From Saprospira grandis DSM 2844 (GTDB lineage Bacteria; Bacteroidota; Bacteroidia; Chitinophagales; Saprospiraceae), in NCBI GenBank assembly GCA_945888475.1, contig CAMDAB010000032.1, positions 1-32,123 on the forward strand: a DNA stretch of 32,123 nt. Direction: 5' to 3'. The notes below the pieces were generated by a model. The model did not search any database. It worked only from the letters and a program-made list of their open reading frames with translations, and was not told the origin of the DNA. The position numbers and the translations under genes are program-made. Shown piece after piece: positions 17,356-25,950 of this stretch (positions are counted from its first letter, which is position 1; every line of letters starts with the position of its first letter).

Positions 17356-19368
17356 ATGAATCAAAGAAACGATGAGCGTAAAGTTTACGATTTTGCCTTT
17401 ATTGGATTGGGAGCGAGTAATAGTCTCCTGCTTATTTCTTTGATTCAAAAAGGCTTATTAAAAAATAAACGTATAATTATATTTGAAGGAAATAGCAAAT
17501 CAGAAAATGATAAGACCTATTGTTTTTGGGCATCAGATGAAGAGGCAATTGTAAATGATTTATCACAGATCATATCCTTTCGTTTTGATAAAATAAAGGT
17601 AGATGATGATGTAATTAAAAGTATTCATAATATTCCATACCATTACATCAGGAGTATTGATTTGTATAATTTTACACTCGATAAATTGAATGAAGAAAAT
17701 ATTCATGTAGTTCGAGAAGATGTTCAAGATTTGGAATTGGATGGAGATTATAACTGCATTAGCACAAAAGAAGACAGCTATAAATCGGCCTATGTCTTTG
17801 ATAGTCGCCCACCTATCATAAATAACTTAGATAATCACATTCTTCTAAAACAAACATTTTTTGGACTACACATTCGCTGTGAGGGTTCTCCTTTTGATCT
17901 AGATGTATTTGAAATGATGAACTTCAATGTTGATCAAAATGATTTTACGCAATTCATGTATATCATACCGTTTTCAGCAAATAATGCACTTGTTGAATTT
18001 ACGCGATTTGGATCTAAGCCTTTAGAATATGAATATGCAACACAATTGTTAGACAAATATATTCTGGAAAACTTTGGGTCATACGAAATTTTGAACGCTG
18101 AATCCGGCTCAATTCCAATGACTACCTGGACAAACGCTGTCCACCCTTCCAAATCAGTTTTAAGAACAGGTACAAGTGCTAACCTTATTAAACCTAGTAC
18201 TGGTTATGGATTTAAAAATATGTATCTTTTTGCCGAAGCAGTATCAAAAAGAATTGAATCCAATAACCTACTAAATTTTAATAAAATAAGCTTGCCAACA
18301 AAAAGCAGGTTTAAATTTTATGATAGTTTATTATTGATTATTCTCTTTTTTTGGCCTTCGAAAGGAAAATCTATATTTTCCAAATTGTTTTCTAGAGTGC
18401 CAATTAAAAGGATTTTTACATTCTTGGATGAGCAAACGAACTTAAAGGATGAAATTAAAATTTTTTCTACCTTACCCGTATTACTATTTTTAAAAGCCTT
18501 GTTTTTATACTGTGTGCGTTCCGTTATGTTTCGTTACCTGCTTGCATTTTTATTTGTTCTGGGCTACAATATTATTTACTTTCTTCAGCCCGATTATTTG
18601 CCCTTTTTTAATTACCCGATTCTGTTATTTGGATTTTTAGTAGTAGGCATTCCTCACGGTGCACTAGATCATGTAATTTCAAAGAAAAATGATAAAGGCC
18701 TATTTCGTTTTATAGCTCAATATCTGTTTTTGATAATTATCAATTTTGCTTTATGGCAAATAGATACTACCCTTGCCCTAGTGCTGTTTATTGGTTATTC
18801 TTCTTTTCATTTTGGTGAATCTGAATGGATTGAAAGCGACGGAAAGATAAATTCACTCAAAGGAAAAATACATTCTTTTTTTATTGGTTTAGCGGTATTA
18901 GTGTTTATTTTAATTACGCACCTTGATGAGTCAAAATTGATAATATCTCATATAATCGGATTGTCATTAAATGTTTCAGACTATCTCATCTTACCTTTTT
19001 CTATTTTGACTTTTGGATATTTATTGATACGCACATCAAAATCTAATAGTAATTCAACTATTGGCCTTTTATTTCTTTTACTCTTAGGACTATTAGTTCC
19101 TCTTTTTGAAGCATTTTGGTTGTACTTCATTTTTCAACATAGTACCAATGCTTGGAAACATCTTAAAGATAAACTATCGATGAGTTCTATTCAATTATTC
19201 AGCAAAGCATTGCTTTATACTTCTGGCGCTTTTGTATTATTTTTTATTCTGATATGGTACAGCGCTTATTTTAAATCGATAGAAAATTTCTGGGCTTTAG
19301 TATTTGTATTTTTATCTTGTATCAGCTTTCCCCATTTTATTATTATGCATTCGTTTTACAAAAAGTAA
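17356..19368 (+). CDS. crtY-blh: Fused lycopene beta-cyclase / beta-carotene 15,15'-dioxygenase
   Basis: One uninterrupted 670-residue frame encodes two successive enzymes of retinal synthesis. Residues 1 to about 382 are a CrtY-type flavoprotein: dinucleotide motif GLGASN at 17-22, Glu44 at the end of the second strand, TYCFW at 54-58, FDSRPP at 148-153, PFSANNALVEFTRF at 205-218, and IKPSTGYGF at 278-286. Residues about 388-670 are a Brp/Blh membrane dioxygenase with several hydrophobic helices and all its His motifs: PHGALDH (His434, His439), SSFHFGESEW (His485), FQHSTNAWKHL (His595, His602) and FPHFIIMHSFYK (His660, His665). These His residues are the likely iron ligands. The junction near LKALFLYCVRS has no linker. 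The protein should cyclise lycopene and cleave the beta-carotene to two retinals at the membrane. In the PR clusters I know, crtY and blh are separate genes. Confidence 0.93.
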   Translation: MNQRNDERKVYDFAFIGLGASNSLLLISLIQKGLLKNKRIIIFEGNSKSENDKTYCFWASDEEAIVNDLSQIISFRFDKIKVDDDVIKSIHNIPYHYIRSIDLYNFTLDKLNEENIHVVREDVQDLELDGDYNCISTKEDSYKSAYVFDSRPPIINNLDNHILLKQTFFGLHIRCEGSPFDLDVFEMMNFNVDQNDFTQFMYIIPFSANNALVEFTRFGSKPLEYEYATQLLDKYILENFGSYEILNAESGSIPMTTWTNAVHPSKSVLRTGTSANLIKPSTGYGFKNMYLFAEAVSKRIESNNLLNFNKISLPTKSRFKFYDSLLLIILFFWPSKGKSIFSKLFSRVPIKRIFTFLDEQTNLKDEIKIFSTLPVLLFLKALFLYCVRSVMFRYLLAFLFVLGYNIIYFLQPDYLPFFNYPILLFGFLVVGIPHGALDHVISKKNDKGLFRFIAQYLFLIIINFALWQIDTTLALVLFIGYSSFHFGESEWIESDGKINSLKGKIHSFFIGLAVLVFILITHLDESKLIISHIIGLSLNVSDYLILPFSILTFGYLLIRTSKSNSNSTIGLLFLLLLGLLVPLFEAFWLYFIFQHSTNAWKHLKDKLSMSSIQLFSKALLYTSGAFVLFFILIWYSAYFKSIENFWALVFVFLSCISFPHFIIMHSFYKK

Positions 19369-19442
19369 TATGAACGCTTCGCAATTTTACCCTTTTAATT
19401 TTTGTAAAAATCAAAGAGGAAGGAAAGCTAATACACAACCAT

Positions 19443-19474
19443 AAAAAAAGGAAACAGTTAAAACCGTTCCCTTT
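19443..19474 (-). terminator. Terminator of pdhB
   Basis: AAAGGAAAC and GTTCCCTTT pair with one mismatch. Read on the minus strand, a run of T follows the stem. It lies 46 bases past the pdhB stop, between the convergent crtY-blh and pdhB genes. Confidence 0.7.
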
Positions 19475-19519
19475 GTGATTATTTATGTATGAGCGAATTT
19501 TCGCTGTTCACATTATTGC

Positions 19520-20506
19520 TTAGAGTTTATACAACACAGCTTTACAAGCCTTTACAGTTCTTTCTATGCTTGGCATAAATTCCTCAACATAGGTTGGTGC
19601 ATAGCCAAGCGAAGTATCGCGACTGTTAACACGTGTCACAGGAGCATCTAGGTAATCGAATGCATGTTTTTGAACCACATAGGATATTTCGGAAGCAACA
19701 CTTGCAAAAGGCCATGATTCATCAACGACTACAATTCTGTTGGTTTTTTTAACTGAATCCAAAATCGTTTTGTGGTCCATTGGGCGAATTGTACGGAGGT
19801 CGATAACTTCTGCAGAAATGCCTTCTTTTGCCAATTCTTCTGCTGCGCCCATTGCCACTTTCATCATTTTATTGAAAGAAACAATTGTTACATCGGTTCC
19901 TTCACGTTTTACTGCAGCAAGGCCAATTGGAATAAGATATTCCTCGTCAGGTATAAGTCCTACATCTGAGTAGCAATGCTCCGCTTCCATAAAACAAATT
20001 GGATTGTCATCGCGAATTGCAGATTTCATTAAGCCTTTGGTGTCATAAGGGTCAACAGTTGATATAACTTTAAGACCAGGCACCTGAGCCATCCAGCTTT
20101 CGAAGGTTTGAGAGTGCTGTTGCGCCAATTGTCCGGCTGCTCCCGTTGGTCCACGGAAAACGATTGGACATTTGATCGTGCCTGCCGACATATGTAAAAT
20201 CTTAGCAGCATGATTTACGATTTGGTCGAATGCAAGAATTGCAAAATTCCAAGTCATAAATTCAACGATTGGACGCAAGCCAGCCATTGCCGCACCAACA
20301 CCAACCGATGCAAAACCCAATTCGGCAATTGGAGTATCGATAACTCTTTTGGATCCGAATTCATCGAGCATACCCTGGCTTACTTTATAGGCTCCGTTAT
20401 ACTCGGCTACTTCTTCACCCATTAGGAATACTCTTTCATCGCGGCGCATTTCTTCGCTCATTGCTTCGCGCAGTGCCTCACGCAGACGTACTTCTCTCAT
20501 TGCCAT
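19520..20506 (-). CDS. pdhB: Pyruvate dehydrogenase E1 component, beta subunit
   Basis: This is a 328-residue transketolase-like subunit. With the alpha subunit it decarboxylates pyruvate using thiamine diphosphate. The N-terminal pyrimidine-binding domain (about 4-180) has REALREAMSEEM, FLMGEEVAEYNGAYKVS, the cofactor Glu region DTPIAELGFASVGVGAAMAG, and FRGPTGAAGQLAQQHSQ. The C-terminal transketolase domain (about 200-325) has DVTIVSFNKM, AEVIDLRTIRPMD and VVVDESWPFASVASEI. Start could also be Met3, since relatives usually begin MREV. The E1 alpha gene is not next to it, so subunits are encoded apart or alpha lies elsewhere. It stands alone on the minus strand with its own terminator. Confidence 0.96.
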   Translation of the reverse strand: MAMREVRLREALREAMSEEMRRDERVFLMGEEVAEYNGAYKVSQGMLDEFGSKRVIDTPIAELGFASVGVGAAMAGLRPIVEFMTWNFAILAFDQIVNHAAKILHMSAGTIKCPIVFRGPTGAAGQLAQQHSQTFESWMAQVPGLKVISTVDPYDTKGLMKSAIRDDNPICFMEAEHCYSDVGLIPDEEYLIPIGLAAVKREGTDVTIVSFNKMMKVAMGAAEELAKEGISAEVIDLRTIRPMDHKTILDSVKKTNRIVVVDESWPFASVASEISYVVQKHAFDYLDAPVTRVNSRDTSLGYAPTYVEEFMPSIERTVKACKAVLYKL

Positions 20507-20690
20507 GTTGTTAAAGTTTTTGTTATTATATTTGATAATAGACTTTTCGTTTTGACTTTATACAAAACTCACTACTTCACTAAATCACTCTTCTGGCTTC
20601 AATAAAACATTAAATCAAATTGAAGTGCGAAAAATACAATGCTTTAACTTAAATCAGTAATTTTTTTAAAGATTTTTATAATTCGGTGGT

Positions 20691-21248
20691 TCATTTTATT
20701 GTAGAAAGAATCATTGCAACCTTAAAACCCAAAACCTGATTACAGTATCCGGGTATTTCTTCATCGGCATTTAAACACTGCTCAGGACAATCGCAACCAA
20801 GTGGACCATCGGCCGACATTCTGAAACTGCAATTGATACAACAGACTCCTTCACAAATCAGACAAACAGGGGAATCTTTGTCCTCGTAATCGGCCCTAAA
20901 AATTCCCTTTGTCAGTTCCTTTAGCAAAAGTGCTTTTTTTCTTGAATTTTTTTTTGTGTCTGTACAATGTATACAAAGGTAATATCGATTTGTATTGAAT
21001 GTTGTTATAAATATACTGTCAATGCTTTCAATTCGTGGGTCTGCCATTAGAATAGATTTTTTAAGCAAATCTTCTTTTACAGCAAAATTGTAGATGTTTT
21101 TTGATTCGTCGTAACGCACGAGAACTGAGTTGACAGGGTCGAAACTCACTGTTTCAGCTTTTTTTTGTCCTTTTTTCTGGGCTGATACGGTGTTAGCTGA
21201 AAACAGTATTAAAAAACAACATAAATATGTGATTTGAATAATATACAT
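20691..21248 (-). CDS. Exported Cys-rich protein of unknown function
   Basis: The start at 21248 (MYIIQITYLCCFLILFSAN) is preferred over 21314 because it opens the signal peptide, which ends near TVSAQ; this gives 185 residues. After a Lys-rich stretch comes an alpha/beta-looking middle (VNSVLVRYDESKNIYNFAV, SIFITTFNTNRYYLCIHC). The C-terminal third has a dense Cys cluster, CLICEGVCCINC, followed by CDCPEQC and a last CNQ. The spacing suggests several disulfides or a metal site. I do not recognise the family. It is divergent from the FISUMP gene with 94 bases between the starts. No stop-adjacent terminator was seen. Confidence 0.6.
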   Translation of the reverse strand: MYIIQITYLCCFLILFSANTVSAQKKGQKKAETVSFDPVNSVLVRYDESKNIYNFAVKEDLLKKSILMADPRIESIDSIFITTFNTNRYYLCIHCTDTKKNSRKKALLLKELTKGIFRADYEDKDSPVCLICEGVCCINCSFRMSADGPLGCDCPEQCLNADEEIPGYCNQVLGFKVAMILSTIK

Positions 21249-21342
21249 TGGAAAGTTGTTAGAGAAATAAATATAATGCCTTTGCAAATTACAAGAAAAA
21301 TATATTATTTTCACAATTATTTAAACGCCAAAAGTATTTCAA

Positions 21343-22053
21343 ATGAAACTTTTACTCATTGTCTTTTCCGTTTTTTGCTTAACAGGTTTTGTAAATGCTC
21401 AATTGAAAGACCAGGATTCAAATAGCTATAAAACTGTTCTAATTGGAAACAGAGCTTGGATGACTGAAAATTATAAGGCTGTCAAACTTAATAATGGGCA
21501 AAAAATAGCTTTTGCCAAGAATTCAGATGAATGGATAGAATATTTTGAGTCAAAAACGCCTTGTTACACATATGCAAATTTCGATGTAAAAAACAAGAAT
21601 AATGGTCTCATTTACAATTATTTTGCTGCACACAGTCAATATATTGCACCGGAATCATGGACTGTTCCAGGTACCGATGACTGGGATAAGATGGTTTTTT
21701 CTATTGGACAATACGATATCAAGACAGCACTGAAACTGAAACAGAATGCTGTCTGGAAATCAGCAAAAGCTAGTTCGAACCTAAGCGGTTTTTCTGCAAG
21801 TCCAATGCCATTTTTGAAATTTTGTGGGGCATTTACAGATCCTCAAAAATATCAAAGTGTAAGTTACTGGCGCTTGGATAAGGTAGATGAAGAGAATGGG
21901 GAAAATGCCTGTTCTTTTTCAGTTTCTGAATCAGGTAAAATGGAGCTTGCCCAAGGTTATACAGGAGCAACAGCCGGTTATTATATAAGGTTGTGCAAAA
22001 TTTTAAAACCTGATGAGGTTGAAAAAGAGAATGATGATGATGCACAGGATTAA
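21343..22053 (+). CDS. Exported FISUMP-domain protein
   Basis: This 236-residue protein has a signal peptide ending at FVNAQ (residue 20). It carries the features of the 'Fibrobacter succinogenes major paralogous' domain: YKTVLIGNRAWMTENYKAV near 29-47, a GLIYNYFAA segment near 88, SWTVPGTDDWDKM near 105, SNLSGFSASP near 146 and a final YYIRLCK near 215. The fold is C-type-lectin-like in this family; its function is unknown. The C-terminus is an acidic tail (EKENDDDAQD). It converges on a small T9SS cargo gene. Confidence 0.8.
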   Translation: MKLLLIVFSVFCLTGFVNAQLKDQDSNSYKTVLIGNRAWMTENYKAVKLNNGQKIAFAKNSDEWIEYFESKTPCYTYANFDVKNKNNGLIYNYFAAHSQYIAPESWTVPGTDDWDKMVFSIGQYDIKTALKLKQNAVWKSAKASSNLSGFSASPMPFLKFCGAFTDPQKYQSVSYWRLDKVDEENGENACSFSVSESGKMELAQGYTGATAGYYIRLCKILKPDEVEKENDDDAQD

Positions 22054-22079
22054 AGAAATCTTGTTTTACATAGCCGAGA

Positions 22080-22097
22080 TGGATTTGAAAAAATCCA
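22080..22097. other. Hairpin between convergent genes
   Basis: TGGATTT and AAATCCA form a 7-bp stem closed by a GAAA tetraloop. Flanking AAGAAA and CTTGT can pair with ACAAG and TTTCTT further right, giving a larger structure. No proper T tract follows, so a terminator role is only possible. Confidence 0.3.
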
Positions 22098-22124
22098 CTA
22101 AATATATCACACAAGTTTTGTTTC

Positions 22125-22754
22125 TTACAGATTATTTGAAAAATACAGTAAGAATCTTTTCTCTGCAATATTTAATTGGAAGATATAGACTCCAGGAGCC
22201 AGATCTGCAAGATTATAAGGCTTGAAATATTCTAAAATCTTATCTTTTTTTACTTGGAGTCCATTTAAATCAAAAATTTTAATCTCAGCCTCCTTGAAAG
22301 AGAGTGCTTGCTTAGCACAGATAATGCTTTCCGAATGAATAAAAAAAAGATTTATATCTTCCTCAGCAATTTTACTTATTGGCGTAGTGCTTGGGTTGCA
22401 AAAATTATTAAAAAGACAGACCGAAGTGTCGAAACTAAAATGCAAAATAAAATCTGTCGGTATACTATCCAAATCTGTGCTGACCTCATAAACTTCGGCA
22501 CTGCCTCCAATTTGCCCAAATAAACTAAGCGTACCTGTGCCAATTGTATCTAAATTGCTGTTTGTCAGTGCTGAAATGTGTGGATAGTTAATAAAATTGT
22601 TCAGATTCCCATGAAAAGTAATTGTGTATTTTAACAAATTAGGGTTCACCGAAGTATCTATTCTAATATCCTTGATACAAAAAGAATCGCATGAAACCTG
22701 ACCTGAAAGGAGCAATGACTCAAACACTAACATTAAAACCAAAATATTTTTCAT
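22125..22754 (-). CDS. Small T9SS cargo protein of unknown function
   Basis: The protein has 209 residues with a signal peptide ending near LLSGQ (residue 18). The middle part (about 20-125) is beta-rich with four or more Cys (VSCDSFC, SVCLFNNFC) and no family I recognise. The last 75 residues are a T9SS C-terminal sorting domain: IKIFDLNGLQVKK, then YNLADLAPGVYIFQLNI and a final basic/hydrophobic strand. It should therefore be exported to the surface or released. It converges on the FISUMP gene with 71 bases between the stops. Confidence 0.72.
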   Translation of the reverse strand: MKNILVLMLVFESLLLSGQVSCDSFCIKDIRIDTSVNPNLLKYTITFHGNLNNFINYPHISALTNSNLDTIGTGTLSLFGQIGGSAEVYEVSTDLDSIPTDFILHFSFDTSVCLFNNFCNPSTTPISKIAEEDINLFFIHSESIICAKQALSFKEAEIKIFDLNGLQVKKDKILEYFKPYNLADLAPGVYIFQLNIAEKRFLLYFSNNL

Positions 22755-22905
22755 TTGGAGAATATTTAAGCTTAAAGTTATAAAAACTAGTGATCAGATT
22801 CAAGCGCTAGATTAGTCTCAACAAATTTCAAAAAAAATTTGATAAGTTTACATTTATATTCAAATTTACATTTTAAATCAAATAAAACTCAAATATCAAT
22901 ACGCT

Positions 22906-23961
22906 ATGTTCAAAAAAACCAAAATTGCCGGCATAGGTTTCTATGTTCCTCAAAATGTTGTTAAAAATGATGACTTGAAAGAAGTGATCGACACCACCGA
23001 TGAGTGGATACAGGAACGTACCGGCATAAAAGAAAGAAGATATGTGCAACGTTTCAAAGAAAATACCACTACAATGGCGGTGGAGGCTTCGAAAATTGCT
23101 ATTGAAAGAGCTGGTATAAGTGCCAATGACATAGATTTTATCATTTTTGCTACGCTCAGCCCCGACTATTTTTTCCCAGGCTGCGGTGTTTTGCTTCAAA
23201 GAGAACTGGGCATCAAAAACAATTGTGGTGCGCTCGATATCAGAAATCAGTGCTCGGCCTTTGTGTATGGACTTTCAGTTGCTGATCAATTTATCAAAAC
23301 TGGAATGTATAAAAATATTCTTTTGGTTGGATCAGAAACACATTCAGCTGGTCTCGATTTTAGTACCCGTGGTCGAAATGTCTCAGTTATTTTTGGCGAT
23401 GGGGCAGGAGCTGTAGTGTTACAGCCAACAGAAAAGCAAAATCAGGGAATTCTCTCTACACATCTTCACTCCGAAGGTTTACATGCCGAAAAACTTGCTT
23501 TCCTTCACCTGGGCGGACATAGCGGTGTATTTACAGGCGATCAGACTGATTTCCAAAGTTCGGGTAAATGGGGTTCGCTCTTCGTGACACAGGAAATGAT
23601 AGACAACGGTACCGCCTTTCCAATTATGGACGGCCCTTTTGTTTTTAAAAATGCTGTTGTTCGTTTTCCTCAGGTTATCATGGAAGCTTTGGATGCCAAT
23701 AACAAAAAGCTCAGCGATATAAATATGCTTATTCCGCATCAGGCAAATTTACGTATCGCCCAGTTTATACAGGAAAAGTTGGGGCTAAGTGAAAATCAGG
23801 TTTACAACAATATTCAGAAATATGGCAATACTACTGCAGCATCAGTTCCTATTGCACTTTGTGAGGCTTGGGAATTGGGTAAAATCAAAGATGGCGATTT
23901 GGTTTGTTTGGCTGCTTTTGGCAGTGGTTTTACTTGGGGATCGGCGCTGATTGAATGGTAA
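22906..23961 (+). CDS. fabH: 3-oxoacyl-ACP synthase III family protein
   Basis: This 351-residue thiolase-fold condensing enzyme joins an acyl-CoA starter with malonyl-ACP in fatty acid synthesis. The catalytic triad is complete: Cys116 in RNQCSAF, His278 in IPHQANLRI and Asn308 in YGNTTAAS. TTDEWIQERTGIKERR near 30 and FGDGAGAVVL near 163 are family motifs. It is about 35 residues longer than E. coli FabH; the extra length lies around 185-245 between the two halves. That insertion and the isolated position leave open a related KASIII role, such as a long-chain or secondary-metabolite starter. It is a single gene here. Confidence 0.9.
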   Translation: MFKKTKIAGIGFYVPQNVVKNDDLKEVIDTTDEWIQERTGIKERRYVQRFKENTTTMAVEASKIAIERAGISANDIDFIIFATLSPDYFFPGCGVLLQRELGIKNNCGALDIRNQCSAFVYGLSVADQFIKTGMYKNILLVGSETHSAGLDFSTRGRNVSVIFGDGAGAVVLQPTEKQNQGILSTHLHSEGLHAEKLAFLHLGGHSGVFTGDQTDFQSSGKWGSLFVTQEMIDNGTAFPIMDGPFVFKNAVVRFPQVIMEALDANNKKLSDINMLIPHQANLRIAQFIQEKLGLSENQVYNNIQKYGNTTAASVPIALCEAWELGKIKDGDLVCLAAFGSGFTWGSALIEW

Positions 23962-24108
23962 CAATAGTTTTATTCAGTCGATAGCATGCTAAGATTTGTC
24001 TTAATTTTGGCTAATTTTGGAAAAATAAATATAAATTCCTTATAATTGCAGCAGTTTAAAGGCGCAAGCCAAGTTTATTTATCGAAACATTAAATTCATA
24101 TTAAAAAA

Positions 24109-25704
24109 ATGCTTAGTCTAAAATCAAAACTGATGGGTCTCGGCTTTGTGGCCCTGTCATTTTCCGCTTTTTCTCAGGCACCTGCCAATTGGTTCAATCT
24201 CGATCTGACTGCCGATAAGGTACATGGAGTGAGTACAGAAAAAGCTTACAAGGAATTGCTTAGCAATAAAAAACCAAAGAAAACAGTTTTGGTTGCAGTA
24301 ATCGACTCAGGTGTAGACTATGAGCACGAAGACCTAAAAGATGTAATGTGGGTTAATCCAAAGGAAGTTAAAGGTAACGGCAAAGATGACGACGGAAATG
24401 GATACGTTGACGACATACATGGATGGAATTTTATTGGTGGAAAAAATGGCAATATTGACAATGAGTCTTTAGAAATGACTCGTGTATATGCTGATTTGAA
24501 AGCAAAAACCAAAAGAAACAAGAAAGAAGAAGCCTTCTTTAAAAAACTTAAAGAAGAAATTGATGCTAAAACTGCCGAGGCTCAAGGTACGTTGACAACA
24601 ATTAATATGATTGTAAGTGCAATAGAGACCCTCGAAAAGCATTTCGGAAACTCAAACTACAAATTGGAAGATGTAAAAAAAATCACAGATGCTTCTAAAG
24701 AAGTAATGAGTGCAAAGGAAGTTTACAACTCATTTGGAGCTCGCAATCCTGAATTAACTGGCGGTGAATTCAAAAAAAGTCTTGACGGAGCTGTCAAATA
24801 CTACAAATCTCAAGTAGAATACAATCTTAACCCTGATTTTAATCCTCGTCCTGCTATTATTGGCGACGATTATGCCAATCAGACAGAACGTATTTATGGT
24901 AATAGCGATTGTATCGGCCCCGATGCAGGACATGGTACACATGTAGCGGGTATCATCGGTGCAGTACGTGGCAATACAGTTGGTATGGATGGTGTTTCAA
25001 ATAGCGTGAGAATCATGTCGGTAAGAGCTGTTCCAAATGGTGACGAGCGCGACAAAGATGTTGCCAATGCAATCAGATATGCCGTAGATAACGGAGCAGA
25101 AGTTATCAACATGAGCTTTGGTAAAAGCTATTCTTATAATAAGAAAATAGTCGATGCCGCGGTTCAGTATGCCGAGAAAAAAGGCGTATTATTGGTTCAC
25201 GCTGCAGGCAACGACAGCAAACATATCGATGTTGATTACAATTTCCCAACTAAGTTTTATCAGAGCGGTAATGATTCATACAAGCGTGGAAAAAAATCAG
25301 CTAAAAACTGGATCGAAGTAGGTGCACTATCCTGGAAAGGTGGTAGCGATGCGCCGGCAGTATTCTCTAATTTTGGAAAAAGCACTGTAGATTTGTTTGC
25401 TCCCGGTGTAGATATCTATTCTACCACTCCAGGCAACGAATATGAGCCAAATAGCGGTACTTCAATGGCAGCGCCTGTGGTTGCTGGTGTAGCGGCTTTG
25501 GTAAAATCATATTATCCTGAATTGTCAGCTGCAGAACTTAAAATTTGTCTTGAGAAATCTGTTACAGCAATTACCTATCAGGTGAACAAACCCGGTACAA
25601 AATCAAAGGTAGATTTCAAAGAACTTAGCATCACCGGCGGTGTTGTAAATGCATACAATGCACTTAAACTTGCCGATGAAATGGTTGCAAAGAAAAGCAA
25701 ATAA
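24109..25704 (+). CDS. Exported subtilisin-like serine protease (S8) with long insert
   Basis: This 531-residue protein has a signal peptide ending near FSQA (residue 24). The triad is Asp66 in AVIDSGVDYEHEDL, His275 in GHGTHVAGIIG and Ser452 in SGTSMAAPVVAG; Asn368 in HAAGND is the oxyanion residue. Asp and His are over 200 residues apart, against about 30 in subtilisin. The extra part (about 115-265) is Lys/Glu-rich and mostly helical (RNKKEEAFFKKLKEE). Only about 35 residues precede the catalytic domain, so there is no room for a normal I9 pro-domain. No T9SS sorting domain is seen, so it may stay periplasmic. This layout is common in Bacteroidota S8 proteins. Confidence 0.92.
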   Translation: MLSLKSKLMGLGFVALSFSAFSQAPANWFNLDLTADKVHGVSTEKAYKELLSNKKPKKTVLVAVIDSGVDYEHEDLKDVMWVNPKEVKGNGKDDDGNGYVDDIHGWNFIGGKNGNIDNESLEMTRVYADLKAKTKRNKKEEAFFKKLKEEIDAKTAEAQGTLTTINMIVSAIETLEKHFGNSNYKLEDVKKITDASKEVMSAKEVYNSFGARNPELTGGEFKKSLDGAVKYYKSQVEYNLNPDFNPRPAIIGDDYANQTERIYGNSDCIGPDAGHGTHVAGIIGAVRGNTVGMDGVSNSVRIMSVRAVPNGDERDKDVANAIRYAVDNGAEVINMSFGKSYSYNKKIVDAAVQYAEKKGVLLVHAAGNDSKHIDVDYNFPTKFYQSGNDSYKRGKKSAKNWIEVGALSWKGGSDAPAVFSNFGKSTVDLFAPGVDIYSTTPGNEYEPNSGTSMAAPVVAGVAALVKSYYPELSAAELKICLEKSVTAITYQVNKPGTKSKVDFKELSITGGVVNAYNALKLADEMVAKKSK

Positions 25705-25744
25705 TACAAGAAGTCAATCCTTATTAAATTGACATTCTAAATTG

Positions 25745-25781
25745 AAAGAATCGACTGCATTGTTAGTCGGTTCTTTTTTTT
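25745..25781 (+). terminator. Terminator of the S8 protease gene
   Basis: AAAGAATCGACT and AGTCGGTTCTTT pair over 12 positions (one T-G) around an 8-base loop, followed by eight T. It begins 40 bases after the stop. Confidence 0.88.
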
Positions 25782-25950
25782 ATGAAAACTAAATTCAATA
25801 TTTCGCAAAAAAATATTTTGAAGGAGCAGCAATTTGAAAAAAAATTTCGTTTTATATTATAATTGCCTATATTTATAGGGACAAATTTGATTTTGTTGAC
25901 ATAAAATTTGTGTTCACTAATTCAAATTTTCATATAAAATTCAATTTGAT

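Noticed and set aside
19399..19415. TTTTTGTAAAA followed by ATCAAA downstream of crtY-blh, like half of the operator
   Set aside because: The right half does not match the consensus and the site lies between convergent gene ends, far from any start; chance in AT-rich DNA is likely.
23982..23991. 10-bp palindrome TAGCATGCTA after fabH
   Set aside because: Short, no T tract, and no second copy in the window.
24002..24019. Two tandem TAATTTTG boxes upstream of the S8 protease gene
   Set aside because: They match TAnnTTTG but have no TTG at the expected -33 distance, so I did not list a promoter.
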